This document shows positions 55,627 through 64,000 of a stretch of DNA of 64,000 nt, one piece after another. Made by a program: the position numbers and the translations under genes. The notes under the pieces were generated by a model. It was not told the DNA's origin. It saw only the letters and a list, made by a program, of their open reading frames with translations, and did no database searches. Positions within the stretch are counted from its first letter, which is position 1, and each line of letters opens with the position of its first letter. The stretch comes from Pseudomonas cannabina (lineage in GTDB: Bacteria > Pseudomonadota > Gammaproteobacteria > Pseudomonadales > Pseudomonadaceae), in the NCBI RefSeq assembly GCF_900100365.1, contig NZ_FNKU01000001.1, forward strand, positions 5,638,501 to 5,702,500. The letters are read 5' to 3'.

Positions 55627-56661
55627 ATGGAAAGCACCTCTCTAGGCTTCCCTCCACTCACGATGGCGGTTTTCGTCGGTCTGGCCATTACGGCCATGGC
55701 CATCGACATGTTCTCCCACCGGGGCAACAAGCCGATCACCCTGGCGCAAGCCTCGGCGTGGTCGATTTTCTGGGTCGCCATTTCGCTGGCTTTCGCCGGT
55801 TTTCTGTATGTGCAGCACGGCGCTGAAGTTGCCACGCTGTTCGTCACCGGTTATGCGCTGGAAAAAGTGCTGAGCATCGACAACCTGTTCGTGTTCATGG
55901 CGTTGTTCGCCTGGTTCAAGATCCCGGATGGCCTGCGCCACCGCGTTCTGTACTGGGGCATCATCGGCGCCATCGTTTTCCGCGGCATCTTCGTCGCTAT
56001 CGGTACCGGCCTGCTGGCACTGGGCCCGTGGGTCGAAGTGGTGTTTGCGGTGATCGTTGCCTGGACCGCGGTCATGATGCTGCGTGCCGGTGATGACGAC
56101 GATGAAGAGGTCGACTACTCGCAGCACATGGCTTATCGCTTTGCCAAGAAACTGTTCCCGGTGTGGCCAAAACTGCACGGCAGCAACTTCTTCGTGCGTC
56201 GCGCGGTTCTGGAAGAAGAAATCAAGAAGCCTGAAAACGCCGGTATCACGCTGGCTGCCAAAGGCGCGCTGTTCGCAACTCCGCTGTTCCTGTGTCTGGT
56301 TGTGGCAGAAATCTCCGACGTGCTGTTCGCGTTCGACTCCGTGCCTGCAATCATCGCCGTAAGCCGCGAGCCTCTGATCGTGTTCTCGGCCATGCTGTTC
56401 GCGATTCTCGGGCTGCGTACTTTGTATTTCGTACTTGAAGCCCTGAAACGCTACCTGGTGCATCTGGAGAAGGCCGTTATCGCGCTGCTGTTCTTCATTG
56501 CCGTCAAGTTGGGCCTCAACGCGACCAACCACTTGTTCCATCACGGTTACGAAATCAGCGCCAACGCCAGCTTGCTGGTAGTGGTTGTCGTGCTGATCAT
56601 CGGTATCGTCGCCAGCCTGCTCTTCCCGGGTAAAGAAGAACCGGCTGAAGAAAAAGCTTAA
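55627..56661 (+). CDS. terC: Integral membrane protein TerC
   Basis: 344 residues with about nine membrane helices and the conserved acidic residues inside them (LEKVLSIDNLFVFMALFAWF, AEISDVLFAFDSVPAIIAVS). TerC is the membrane anchor of the Ter system and is linked to metal handling, mainly manganese in related proteins. Follows terB by 25 bases. Confidence 0.95.
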   Translation: MESTSLGFPPLTMAVFVGLAITAMAIDMFSHRGNKPITLAQASAWSIFWVAISLAFAGFLYVQHGAEVATLFVTGYALEKVLSIDNLFVFMALFAWFKIPDGLRHRVLYWGIIGAIVFRGIFVAIGTGLLALGPWVEVVFAVIVAWTAVMMLRAGDDDDEEVDYSQHMAYRFAKKLFPVWPKLHGSNFFVRRAVLEEEIKKPENAGITLAAKGALFATPLFLCLVVAEISDVLFAFDSVPAIIAVSREPLIVFSAMLFAILGLRTLYFVLEALKRYLVHLEKAVIALLFFIAVKLGLNATNHLFHHGYEISANASLLVVVVVLIIGIVASLLFPGKEEPAEEKA

Positions 56662-56687
56662 ACACTGGATAAGGAGATATACGAATC

Positions 56688-57263
56688 ATGGCTTTGACTC
56701 TGCAAAAAGGTGGCAACCTTTCGCTGTCGAAAACCGACCCGACCCTGACCAATGTCCTCATCGGTCTGGGCTGGGATCCGCGCGCCACTGATGGTCAGGA
56801 TTTTGACCTGGACGCCAGCGCATTCCTGTTGGGCGCCAATGGCAAGGTCCGCAGTGAAGCTGACTTCATTTTTTACAACCAGCTCAAGAGTGCCGATGGT
56901 TCCGTCGAACACACCGGTGACAACCGTACCGGTGCCGGTGATGGCGACGATGAAGTGCTCAAGGTCGATCTGACCAATGTGCCTGCCGATGTCGACAAGA
57001 TCGTTTTCGTCGTGACCATTCACGATGCCGACACTCGCAAGCAGAACTTCGGTCAGGTGGGTGGCTCGTTCATCCGCGTTCTGAATGAAAAGTCGGGCGC
57101 TGAAGTTGTTCGTTATGACTTGGCAGAAGATGCTTCGACCGAAACTGCCATGGTGTTTGCCGAGCTGTATCGCAACGCTGGCGAGTGGAAGTTTCGTGCG
57201 GTTGGCCAAGGTTATGCCGGTGGCCTGAAAGCCGTTGCCAACTCTTTCGGCATGAATTTCTGA
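56688..57263 (+). CDS. terD: Tellurium resistance protein TerD
   Basis: 191 residues; TerD fold with [20 protein letters not shown] and [20 protein letters not shown] calcium sites and the closing [20 protein letters not shown] motif. AAGGAGA site before the ATG. Confidence 0.94.
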   Translation: MALTLQKGGNLSLSKTDPTLTNVLIGLGWDPRATDGQDFDLDASAFLLGANGKVRSEADFIFYNQLKSADGSVEHTGDNRTGAGDGDDEVLKVDLTNVPADVDKIVFVVTIHDADTRKQNFGQVGGSFIRVLNEKSGAEVVRYDLAEDASTETAMVFAELYRNAGEWKFRAVGQGYAGGLKAVANSFGMNF

Positions 57264-57300
57264 TTCACGCCTAACCCTATTTCTGAAAAGGATTACGAAC

Positions 57301-57879
57301 ATGGCAGTAAGTCTGAGTAAAGGCGGTAACGTTTCCCTGTCGAAAGAGGCTCCTGGCCTGACAGAAATCACCGTAGGCCTGGGCTGGGATCCACGGGTGA
57401 CCGATGGCACCGAGTTCGACCTCGACGCGTCGATCTTCATCGTTGGCGAAAATGGCAAGGTGCTGGACGACAACAGCTTCATTTTCTACAACAACAAGAA
57501 GTCGACCGATGGTTCGGTTGAACACTTGGGCGACAACCGCTCAGGTGCGGGCGAAGGCGACGACGAGCAAGTCAACGTCAAACTCACCGGTCTGGCGGCT
57601 GCGGTCAAGAAGCTGGTGTTTGCGGTCACCATCCACTCGGCTGACGAGCGCAAGCAGAACTTCGGTCAGGTTTCGAACGCTTACATCCGCGTTGTGAACA
57701 AGGCTGACGGCAAGGAAGTCGCGCGTTACGACCTGTCGGAAGAAGCATCGACCGAAACCGCGATGATCTTCGGCGAGCTGTACCGCAACGGCGACGAGTT
57801 CAAGTTCAAGGCCATCGGCCAGGGCTTTGCAGGCGGTCTGAAGCCGCTGGCAGAAGCCCACGGTGTTGCAATCGGCTAA
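57301..57879 (+). CDS. terE: Tellurium resistance protein TerE
   Basis: 192 residues, paralogue of TerD next door, with [20 protein letters not shown] and [20 protein letters not shown]. Last of terZABCDE; a strong terminator follows. TerD versus TerE naming rests on gene order. Confidence 0.92.
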   Translation: MAVSLSKGGNVSLSKEAPGLTEITVGLGWDPRVTDGTEFDLDASIFIVGENGKVLDDNSFIFYNNKKSTDGSVEHLGDNRSGAGEGDDEQVNVKLTGLAAAVKKLVFAVTIHSADERKQNFGQVSNAYIRVVNKADGKEVARYDLSEEASTETAMIFGELYRNGDEFKFKAIGQGFAGGLKPLAEAHGVAIG

Positions 57880-57896
57880 ACCCGATCAGCGCCCGA

Positions 57897-57932
57897 TAAA
57901 AACCCCCGCCAGCGATGGCGGGGGTTTTTTTT
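57897..57932 (+). terminator. Terminator after terE
   Basis: AAAAACCCCCGCC-AGCGAT-GGCGGGGGTTTTTTTT; a 10+ bp stem with A and T runs. Confidence 0.93.
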
Positions 57933-58028
57933 GGGCTTTTGAAAGCATTGGCTGGGTAAAGGCTGTCGTTCGCACGCTCCAGCGCTCATCGTTATAAATA
58001 AGTCCGCTTTTGATTCTGGCCGAAGGCC

Positions 58029-58119
58029 GTGGGAGCGAACTTGTTCGCGAAAGGGTCAGCATAATCGCCGAAAAATGCATACTCTGAAACACTGCCTTCG
58101 CGGACAAGTCCGCTCCCAC
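58029..58119. repeat. Inverted pair of REP-like sequences
   Basis: GTGGGAGCGAACTTGTTCGCG at 58029 and its near complement TTCGCGGACAAGTCCGCTCCC ending at 58119, the common Pseudomonas REP pair, in the gap between convergent terE and terF. A small hairpin (GCGACGCGGAGCGTCGC) follows. Confidence 0.82.
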
Positions 58120-58187
58120 AAAGCCCTGCGACGCGGAGCGTCGCACGATAGTCAGTAGTTGAGATCATCGTTGCGCATGCTCACGCT

Positions 58188-59420
58188 CTACAGAATCCCG
58201 GCACCCTTGGCCGCTTTCAGCCAGTCGGGAAACTCTTCCATCAGTAGGTCGTACAGTTTCTCTTCCGGGATTTCATCCAGGCGGTCCAGGGCGAAGAAGT
58301 TGCAGTTGTCGACCACACGTCCGCCCATATCGTCGAGCTTTTCGAGAATCCCGTAACCGTGACCTCCCAGGCCCACGAACTGCCAGAAGATCGGCAGTTT
58401 GGCGGCTTCGGTTATCAGCCTGGTGATCTCGCGGTCCTGATGCACACCGCCGTCGCTGATGAACAGGATGTAGATCGGTGTCTTATCGCCTGACTGCTTG
58501 TAATAATCGATGACCATGCGCATGGCCTTCGGCTCGTCGTTGATGCGTGCACCCAGCTCCCAGTTTTTCCAGCCGCCATGGTCGGTCTTGATAAAGTCCT
58601 GAAAGTTGCCCAGTCTGACAGCGCTGAGTTGCTGCGGCTTTGCACCGAAGGCCCAGCAGTCCAGTGCGCCGTCATCGTCGAAATGCACGGCTAGCGGAAT
58701 CAGGCGGTCCACCACTTCCTGCACATGACCACGCGTGTATTGCGCGTTCATCGAGCCTGACGCGTCCAGCACCAGCCCGACCCGGGCCTTGGTGTCGGTC
58801 AGTCTGGCTTTTTCCAGGCTGACTTGAGCCTTCTTCGCCAGGCTGATCAACTGCGGAGCAGCGGCGGCAATCTTCTTCTCCAGAGAAATTCGTGCAGGCG
58901 GGGGCGGCGGTGCGTCGGCCACTTCACCACCAAAATGTACCACCAGCGCGTCCAGCCCGGCGTTATAGCCCTGCAGGTTGGAGGCAATGCGCCATTCGCC
59001 GTTCTTGCGATAGACATCGGCCACCATGATGGCTTTCTCGGCGGCAAAGGTCGCCCCGGAGAACTCGCCACGGGCCACTTCGCGGCCTTGCGCCTGAATG
59101 CTGAAATGGCTGGCCTGGATATCGCTCATCGCTCCCGTACCATCAATGGACGCAGTGAACACCAGCCGGTCTATGGATGCCGGCAAGCGACCCAGCGCGA
59201 GCTGAAAGTCGCCGCCGTTGACCTGTTTGACACCGTTGCAGGGGCTGGCAGGCTGATTGAAGAAGATCATGTAGCGGTCGTCCGACAGCTTGCCGTTGGC
59301 GTCGACGCCGAAGCAGACATAATCGATCACATGCGGCGATTTCAGGGAGATCGACAGCGTGAGGTCAGTGCCCTGAATCAGTGTGGAAAGCGGGATGCGT
59401 TGGCCTTGAGCGATTTGCAT
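58188..59420 (-). CDS. terF: TerD-von Willebrand A protein TerF
   Basis: 410 residues. Residues 1-180 form a TerD-like domain (LTLSISLKSPHVIDYVCFGV), then a Pro-rich stretch (DAPPPPPARISLEKK). The vWA domain (about 205-410) has the MIDAS motif VLDASGSMNAQYTRG and YILFISDGGVHQDRE. Convergent with terE. Likely a metal-dependent interaction hub of the Ter system. Confidence 0.9.
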   Translation of the reverse strand: MQIAQGQRIPLSTLIQGTDLTLSISLKSPHVIDYVCFGVDANGKLSDDRYMIFFNQPASPCNGVKQVNGGDFQLALGRLPASIDRLVFTASIDGTGAMSDIQASHFSIQAQGREVARGEFSGATFAAEKAIMVADVYRKNGEWRIASNLQGYNAGLDALVVHFGGEVADAPPPPPARISLEKKIAAAAPQLISLAKKAQVSLEKARLTDTKARVGLVLDASGSMNAQYTRGHVQEVVDRLIPLAVHFDDDGALDCWAFGAKPQQLSAVRLGNFQDFIKTDHGGWKNWELGARINDEPKAMRMVIDYYKQSGDKTPIYILFISDGGVHQDREITRLITEAAKLPIFWQFVGLGGHGYGILEKLDDMGGRVVDNCNFFALDRLDEIPEEKLYDLLMEEFPDWLKAAKGAGIL

Positions 59421-59471
59421 GGTTCTTCCTTGGCAATGGGGTATCAGAGAGCCCCGGTCAAATGACTGGCC

Positions 59472-60551
59472 TCAGCGTTCGCTTTGGCCTGCACCCGCAG
59501 GGCCGGCCGCCAGCATGCGCCCGGCCAGCCGAGAGAATGGCAGACTTTGCAGCCACACCGTGCCGGGGCCGGTCAGTCGGGCGAAAAACACGCCTTCGCC
59601 GCCGAACAGCATCGACTTGATGCCGCCGCCGACCATGCGGATGTCGTAGTCCACAGTCTGGGTCATCGCCGCCAGGCAGCCGGTATCGACATCCAGCCCT
59701 TCGCCTGCCGCCAGTTCGATCTTGCGCACCGTGCCGCCCATGTGCACGAAAACCCAGCCGTCGCCTTCAAGCTTTTGCAGGATGAAGCCTTCGCCGCCGA
59801 ACAACTCGGTCAGAATTTTCTTCTGAAATTGAATGCCTATGGACACACCCTTGGCACCGGCCAGGAAGCTGTCTTTCTGGCAGATCAGCTTGCCACCGAA
59901 ATCGCGCAGGTTCAGCGGCAGGATGGTGCCGGGGTAGGGCGCGGCAAAGGCAACCCGGCCCTTGCCGGCCCCTTGCTGCGAAAATACCGTGGTGAACAGG
60001 CTTTCGCCGGTGAGCATGCGTTTGCCTGCGCCGAACAGCGAGCCCAGCAGCCGCGATGATTGATTGCTGCCGTCGCCGAAGATCGTCTCCATTTGCACAT
60101 CGCAGGTTTTGTACATCATGGCGCCGGCTTCAGCGACCGCACTTTCGCCGGGGTCAAGTTCCAGTTCGACGAACTGGGTTTCCGAGCCGTACAGCTTGAA
60201 GTCCACGCCGTCGGTGGTCTGCGCCAAGCCAAAGCCGCCCGAAGCGTTCGGGTCTGGCGTGAACCACGGCCGTTTGCCCGGCGCGGAAGGAACGGGCACG
60301 GGTGGCGCAGAAGCCTGCGCAGGCAGGCCCGAAGGCCTTGGCTGGATCATCTCGGGCGCTGGAGCCGGGAAGGGTGTCACGCCATCCTTTTTGACGGCGC
60401 GCACGTCCTTAACCTGATAGATCGGCTGCCAGTCCGGCATGCCCTGTTTCCAGCACCAGGCACCGGGTGACTCGCGCGCAATCAATCGCGCTGCCGCTGC
60501 ATCCATCGGGCCGAGTTGCTTGCCCGCGTTCATGACAAACCATTGGTCCAA
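59472..60551 (-). CDS. AIM24/TIGR00266 family protein with GYF_2 domain
   Basis: 359 residues. An N-terminal GYF_2-like domain (DQWFVMNAGKQLGPMDAAAA, to about 50) and a Pro/Ala linker precede the AIM24 beta-fold (VELELDPGESAVAEAGAMMY ... VFVHMGGTVRKIELAAGEGL). Found beside Ter genes in many bacteria; stress role unclear. Lies 51 bases upstream of terF on the same strand, probably one operon. Confidence 0.85.
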   Translation of the reverse strand: MDQWFVMNAGKQLGPMDAAAARLIARESPGAWCWKQGMPDWQPIYQVKDVRAVKKDGVTPFPAPAPEMIQPRPSGLPAQASAPPVPVPSAPGKRPWFTPDPNASGGFGLAQTTDGVDFKLYGSETQFVELELDPGESAVAEAGAMMYKTCDVQMETIFGDGSNQSSRLLGSLFGAGKRMLTGESLFTTVFSQQGAGKGRVAFAAPYPGTILPLNLRDFGGKLICQKDSFLAGAKGVSIGIQFQKKILTELFGGEGFILQKLEGDGWVFVHMGGTVRKIELAAGEGLDVDTGCLAAMTQTVDYDIRMVGGGIKSMLFGGEGVFFARLTGPGTVWLQSLPFSRLAGRMLAAGPAGAGQSER

Positions 60552-60599
60552 GGCATCTGCTCCCGATCGAATCGAAGTCGTCTTCAGCGCGTCAAGCCG

Positions 60600-61448
60600 T
60601 CAGATGCTCAGGCGCATGGACAGGTCCACGGCCTTCACATCCTTGGTCATCGCACCGATGGAAATATAATCAACGCCGGTGTCGGCAATCACCCGCAGGG
60701 TGTCGTCAGTGATGCCGCCACTGGCCTCGAGCCTGGCACGGCCTGCGGTGAGACGAACGGCTTCGCGCATGTCATCCAGGCTCAGCTCGTCGAGCATGAT
60801 GATGTCGGCCCCGGCGTCCAGCGCCTGACTGAGTTCACCCAGGCTCTCGACTTCGACCTCCACCGGCTTGCCCGGCGCTATCTTGCGTGCAGCGTCCACG
60901 GCCTGAGCGATGCCGCCGCAGGCTGCGATGTGGTTTTCCTTGATCAGGAACGCGTCATACAGGCCGATGCGATGATTGTGGCAGCCACCACAGGTGACTG
61001 CGTATTTCTGCGCCAGACGCAGGCCCGGCAGGGTCTTGCGGGTGTCGAGCAGTTTGACCCCGGTGCCCGCGACCAGGTCGGCGAAATACTGCGCGCGGGT
61101 TGCGACGCCGGAGAGCATTTGCAGGAAGTTGAGCGCGCTGCGTTCGCCTGTCAGCAGCGAACGTGCAGGGCCTTCCAGATGAAACAGTGTCTGATTCGGG
61201 CTGACCCGGTCGCCGTCGACCACTTGCCAGTGCACGGCCACACGAGGGTCGAGCTGACGAAACACCGCGTCGACCCACGCGGTCCCGGCAATCACCGCCG
61301 CGTCACGGGAAATGATCGTGGCCTTGGCCAGCCGTTCTGCCGGAATCAGCTGGGCGGTGATATCGCCACCGCCAACATCCTCGAGCAATGCGCGGCGCAC
61401 ATTGGCTTCGATCTCGGCGCTCAGATCGGCAAGTCGTAAATTCGGCAT
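60600..61448 (-). CDS. nadC: Nicotinate-nucleotide pyrophosphorylase (quinolinate PRTase)
   Basis: 282 residues from [20 protein letters not shown] at 61448. Family motifs [56 protein letters not shown] and [20 protein letters not shown] are all present. It converts quinolinate and PRPP to nicotinate mononucleotide in NAD synthesis. In P. aeruginosa nadC lies close to pilA; here the IS array and Ter locus separate them by 24 kb. Confidence 0.95.
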   Translation of the reverse strand: MPNLRLADLSAEIEANVRRALLEDVGGGDITAQLIPAERLAKATIISRDAAVIAGTAWVDAVFRQLDPRVAVHWQVVDGDRVSPNQTLFHLEGPARSLLTGERSALNFLQMLSGVATRAQYFADLVAGTGVKLLDTRKTLPGLRLAQKYAVTCGGCHNHRIGLYDAFLIKENHIAACGGIAQAVDAARKIAPGKPVEVEVESLGELSQALDAGADIIMLDELSLDDMREAVRLTAGRARLEASGGITDDTLRVIADTGVDYISIGAMTKDVKAVDLSMRLSI

Positions 61449-61689
61449 AGCGGGCTCCACTAACAAAGTCGTCCGAGTATAAGGCACTGCATCCTGCTAA
61501 CCCACCGGCGGCCATGCTCTGGAACGCCTTTGCGAGCGTGCAGTTGGTCGGTTTGGCGAATTTGCGTGCGATGGAATGCAAATGTTGCGGTCTATCAGTG
61601 CACATGAATATGCAGGCGTCATCCAGATGAGTGTGTAAAAAAAGTCTCACTGGCGCTAATGACAACTTTTGAAAGATACTCGACCATTA

Positions 61690-61713
61690 TTTGACGTCAC
61701 AGGTTTGACGTCA
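61690..61713. promoter_or_regulatory. Direct repeats of TTTGACGTCA upstream of the DUF1631 gene
   Basis: Two exact copies (61690-61699 and 61704-61713) with a palindromic TGACGTCA core, 14 bases apart, about 90 bases before the gene. Possible regulator site. The rest of 61449-61801 shows nothing else clear. Confidence 0.4.
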
Positions 61714-61801
61714 TGCGAAACCAAGGGGGTCGGATCACAAGGCGAGGGTGGCATGCCACGCTTGTGATACGGCCCGGGTATTTTCCTGACAGGGGGGTGT
61801 A

Positions 61802-64000
61802 ATGCCGAACGACGAAAAAGTAGTGCCGTTAAGCAAAGTACTCCCTTCGCAGGGGGCCAGCGCGCCGCTGGCCAGGTTACCGGTGGTGTTGCTGCAGGTT
61901 CGCGACAAAGCGGCGCAGCAGCTCAAGGACGCTTTGCAGGTGCTGTTCGACAACGCCGACGACACGCTGTTCGAGATGGCTGACCGCGCCCTTAGCAACA
62001 CCGAGCAAAACATCTTTTTCGAAGCCATGCGTGACCTGCGTCTCAAGCGCAAAAGCATAGAGCGTGGCTTTCTCGACAAGTTCTACGAGTCTTTCCTGTC
62101 GCTGGGCCAGTATCAGATTCAGGACCCCGTGCTGCCTGCCGCCGTGTCGTTCGACAAGCTGGCGCTGGTGCATAACGATGATCTGGAAAAGACCGTGGCG
62201 GTCGACGCAATGGTCTCCAAGGTCATGAGCCGTGACAGCCTCGCGCTCGGCCAGCTCACCGCACGCCTCAACGTTCTGGTGCCGCAACCCATCACCGACG
62301 AAAACAACCCGCTGGGTCCGGCGATGCTGTGCCGGTTCTTCCTTGAGGCTGGACGCAACCTGGGGGTCGAGATCAAGGTCAAGCTGATCATCCTCAAGCT
62401 GTTCGAAAAGTATGTGTTGACCAACACCGATCATCTGTACGGTGAGGCCAACCAGTTACTGATCGCCACCGGCATTTTGCCGGACATGAAAGTCCTGCCT
62501 ACCCGCCGCTCATCTGATCGAGCAGCGCCTAGGGCTCGTTCTGCCGAACTGTCCGACCCTGTGCTGAATGAAGCGGCGGACAAGCTCGACAAAGGCGTGC
62601 AGGAGGTGTTCTCGGCATTGCAGGAGTTGTTGCTGCATGTGCGCGGCCATCTTGTGCCACGGCATGAGCCCAACGCCGAAGTACGGCCGATCTCCAGTCG
62701 GGACTTGATGCGTCTGCTTTCTCATTTGCAGCAGTACGTGCCGTCTCAGGACACCGCTGACGACTTCGACTTGCGCAGTCAGCTCGAACAGCTGCTAACG
62801 CGGGTCAACGTGAAAACCGGTAAATCACGGATCGTGGGCGTGGGCGACGAGGACGTTATCAACCTCATCGCCATGCTCTTCGGGTTCATTCTCGATGACC
62901 GCAACCTCCCGCCATCGCTGCGCGCGCTGATAGGGCGCTTGCAGATTCCGATGCTCAAAGTGGCGGTGCTCGACAAGAGTTTTTTCAGCCGTGGCAGTCA
63001 CCCGGCCCGGCGCCTGCTCAACGAAATTGCTACCGCAGCGCTGGGCTGGGGCGGGCGTGACGACTATCAGCGCGACTCGTTGTATCAACGCGTCGAGCAG
63101 ATCGTGCAGCGGCTGCTCAATGACTTTGACGACGACCCGTCGATCTTTTCTGAATTGCTCGCCGATTTTCTGGCCTTCACCAGTGATGAACGCCGTCGCA
63201 GCGAGTTGCTGGAGCAGCGCACCCGTGATGCCGAAGAAGGCCGGGCGCGAGCCGAACTGGCTCGTCAGCTGGTTCAGCAGGAACTGAACCAGCGTCTGCT
63301 GGGGCGCACCTTGCCGGAAGTGGTGGTGCGTCTGTTGCAGGAGGCCTGGAGCAAAGTACTGCTGCTGACCTGCCTCAAGCACGGTGACGCGTCCGGCGAA
63401 TGGCAAGCAGGCCTGACCACCATGGACGAGTTGATCTGGAGCGTCGAGCTGCATGACGATCCGCAGGCTTTGCAGCGCTTGCTGGAGCTGGTGCCGGGGC
63501 TGCTCAAGTCGTTGCGCGACGGCCTGACCAGTGCGGCGTTCGATCCGTTCGCCACCAGCGAGTTCTTCAGCCAGCTGGAGTCGCTGCATGTGCAGGCGTT
63601 CCAGCATTTCACACGTTTGCAGGAAGCCAGTGGCGATGCTGGATCAGGTGACGCGTCGCTGTCCGGCGCTGACCTTGCGGACGGTCCGCCGATGATGGCC
63701 GTGGTCGAGGAAATCGTCCTGATCGCACCCGAAGAGCGGTTGTTCAACGAACCGGTCGTGCAGTTGCCTGACGATGACGCCGGTTTGCAGATGGTCGACA
63801 ACCTGCGGGTGGGTTGCTGGGTCGAGATTCAGGAAGACGAAGAGCATAAGTTGCGTTGCAAGCTGACCGCCATTGTCGAGCCGACCGGCCGCTATGTGTT
63901 CGTCAATCGCACTGGCATGAAGGTCCTGGAAAAAACCCGCGTTGGCCTTGCCGTCGAGTTTCGTCGCGGCGCGGTGCGCGTTCTCGACGATGCCTTGCTG
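61802..64000 (+). CDS. DUF1631 domain protein, C-terminus off the window
   Basis: An open frame of at least 733 codons from the ATG at 61802 (MPNDEKVVPLSKVLPSQGAS; GGGGGG upstream) to the window end. It is largely helical, with AVSFDKLALVHNDDLEKTVA and LGPAMLCRFFLEAGRNLGVE, and a beta-rich C-terminal stretch (VGWWVEIQEDEEHKLRCKLT) reminiscent of a PilZ-like fold. The pattern is that of the large DUF1631 proteins of pseudomonads. Function unknown. Confidence 0.85.
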   Translation, partial: MPNDEKVVPLSKVLPSQGASAPLARLPVVLLQVRDKAAQQLKDALQVLFDNADDTLFEMADRALSNTEQNIFFEAMRDLRLKRKSIERGFLDKFYESFLSLGQYQIQDPVLPAAVSFDKLALVHNDDLEKTVAVDAMVSKVMSRDSLALGQLTARLNVLVPQPITDENNPLGPAMLCRFFLEAGRNLGVEIKVKLIILKLFEKYVLTNTDHLYGEANQLLIATGILPDMKVLPTRRSSDRAAPRARSAELSDPVLNEAADKLDKGVQEVFSALQELLLHVRGHLVPRHEPNAEVRPISSRDLMRLLSHLQQYVPSQDTADDFDLRSQLEQLLTRVNVKTGKSRIVGVGDEDVINLIAMLFGFILDDRNLPPSLRALIGRLQIPMLKVAVLDKSFFSRGSHPARRLLNEIATAALGWGGRDDYQRDSLYQRVEQIVQRLLNDFDDDPSIFSELLADFLAFTSDERRRSELLEQRTRDAEEGRARAELARQLVQQELNQRLLGRTLPEVVVRLLQEAWSKVLLLTCLKHGDASGEWQAGLTTMDELIWSVELHDDPQALQRLLELVPGLLKSLRDGLTSAAFDPFATSEFFSQLESLHVQAFQHFTRLQEASGDAGSGDASLSGADLADGPPMMAVVEEIVLIAPEERLFNEPVVQLPDDDAGLQMVDNLRVGCWVEIQEDEEHKLRCKLTAIVEPTGRYVFVNRTGMKVLEKTRVGLAVEFRRGAVRVLDDALL

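Noticed and set aside
60516..61439. 307-residue plus-strand frame opposite nadC
   Set aside because: Lies wholly over nadC, whose family motifs are complete; the antisense frame has no ribosome-binding site or known domain.

Overview
The window reads as a chromosome segment of the Pseudomonas syringae species complex. This rests on a YopJ-family type III effector with its chaperone behind an hrp-box promoter, a pilB-pilC-pilD-coaE-yacG cluster divergent from a sigma54-type pilA, nadC, and dense P. syringae-type insertion sequences.

Layout. (1) 1-10819: part of an integrative conjugative element (ICE), all on the minus strand, with a PilL-like lipoprotein, topoisomerase III, DUF3577 and DUF3275 proteins and several small unknown genes. 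Seven of these genes share an unusual leader: a GC-rich hairpin, then a second hairpin that sequesters the ribosome-binding site. Larger multi-hairpin modules precede three of the genes; a fourth, degenerate copy has no intact gene after it. (2) 11087-31080: a HEPN/Abi-like gene, then an IS-scrambled block with the effector pair (HopZ3-like plus chaperone), an IS66 remnant and a giant RTX gene in pieces. Rejoining the RTX halves in frame shows that 13026-19364 was inverted by recombination between two oppositely oriented IS5-family copies. (3) 31231-36819: yacG, coaE and the type IV pilus genes. (4) 37115-42296: a 5.2-kb stack of eight IS/MITE insertions joined end to end at TTAG/TTA sites. 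(5) 42348-45667: an HxlR regulator with a divergent glutathione-transferase-like gene, another IS5-family element and a DUF433/PIN-like toxin-antitoxin pair. (6) 45712-60551: a full Ter (tellurite/stress) locus with ATP-grasp, two phosphoribosyltransferase-like proteins, two HAD phosphatases, a CitE-like lyase, a TerD-protease fusion, terZABCDE, terF and an AIM24-like protein. (7) nadC and the start of a DUF1631 gene.

Mobile DNA is the main force here. Four copies of a 1209-bp IS5-family element share terminal bases and YTAR target sites with a 99-bp MITE (seven copies). A second IS5-family element (1194 bp, amber-mutated transposase) shares ends with a 100-bp MITE (three copies). These insertions broke a small ICE gene's tail, a leader RNA and the RTX gene; an IS3-family element split another ICE gene whose reading frame is exactly restored when the element and one 3-bp target duplicate are removed.

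How the genes work together: the Ter genes probably form one stress-response system around terZABCDE at the envelope; the pil genes build type IVa pili; hopZ3 and its chaperone form one HrpL-controlled unit; the ICE genes look like individually promoted, translationally gated cargo or maintenance genes. No integrase, CRISPR, rRNA or tRNA was found.
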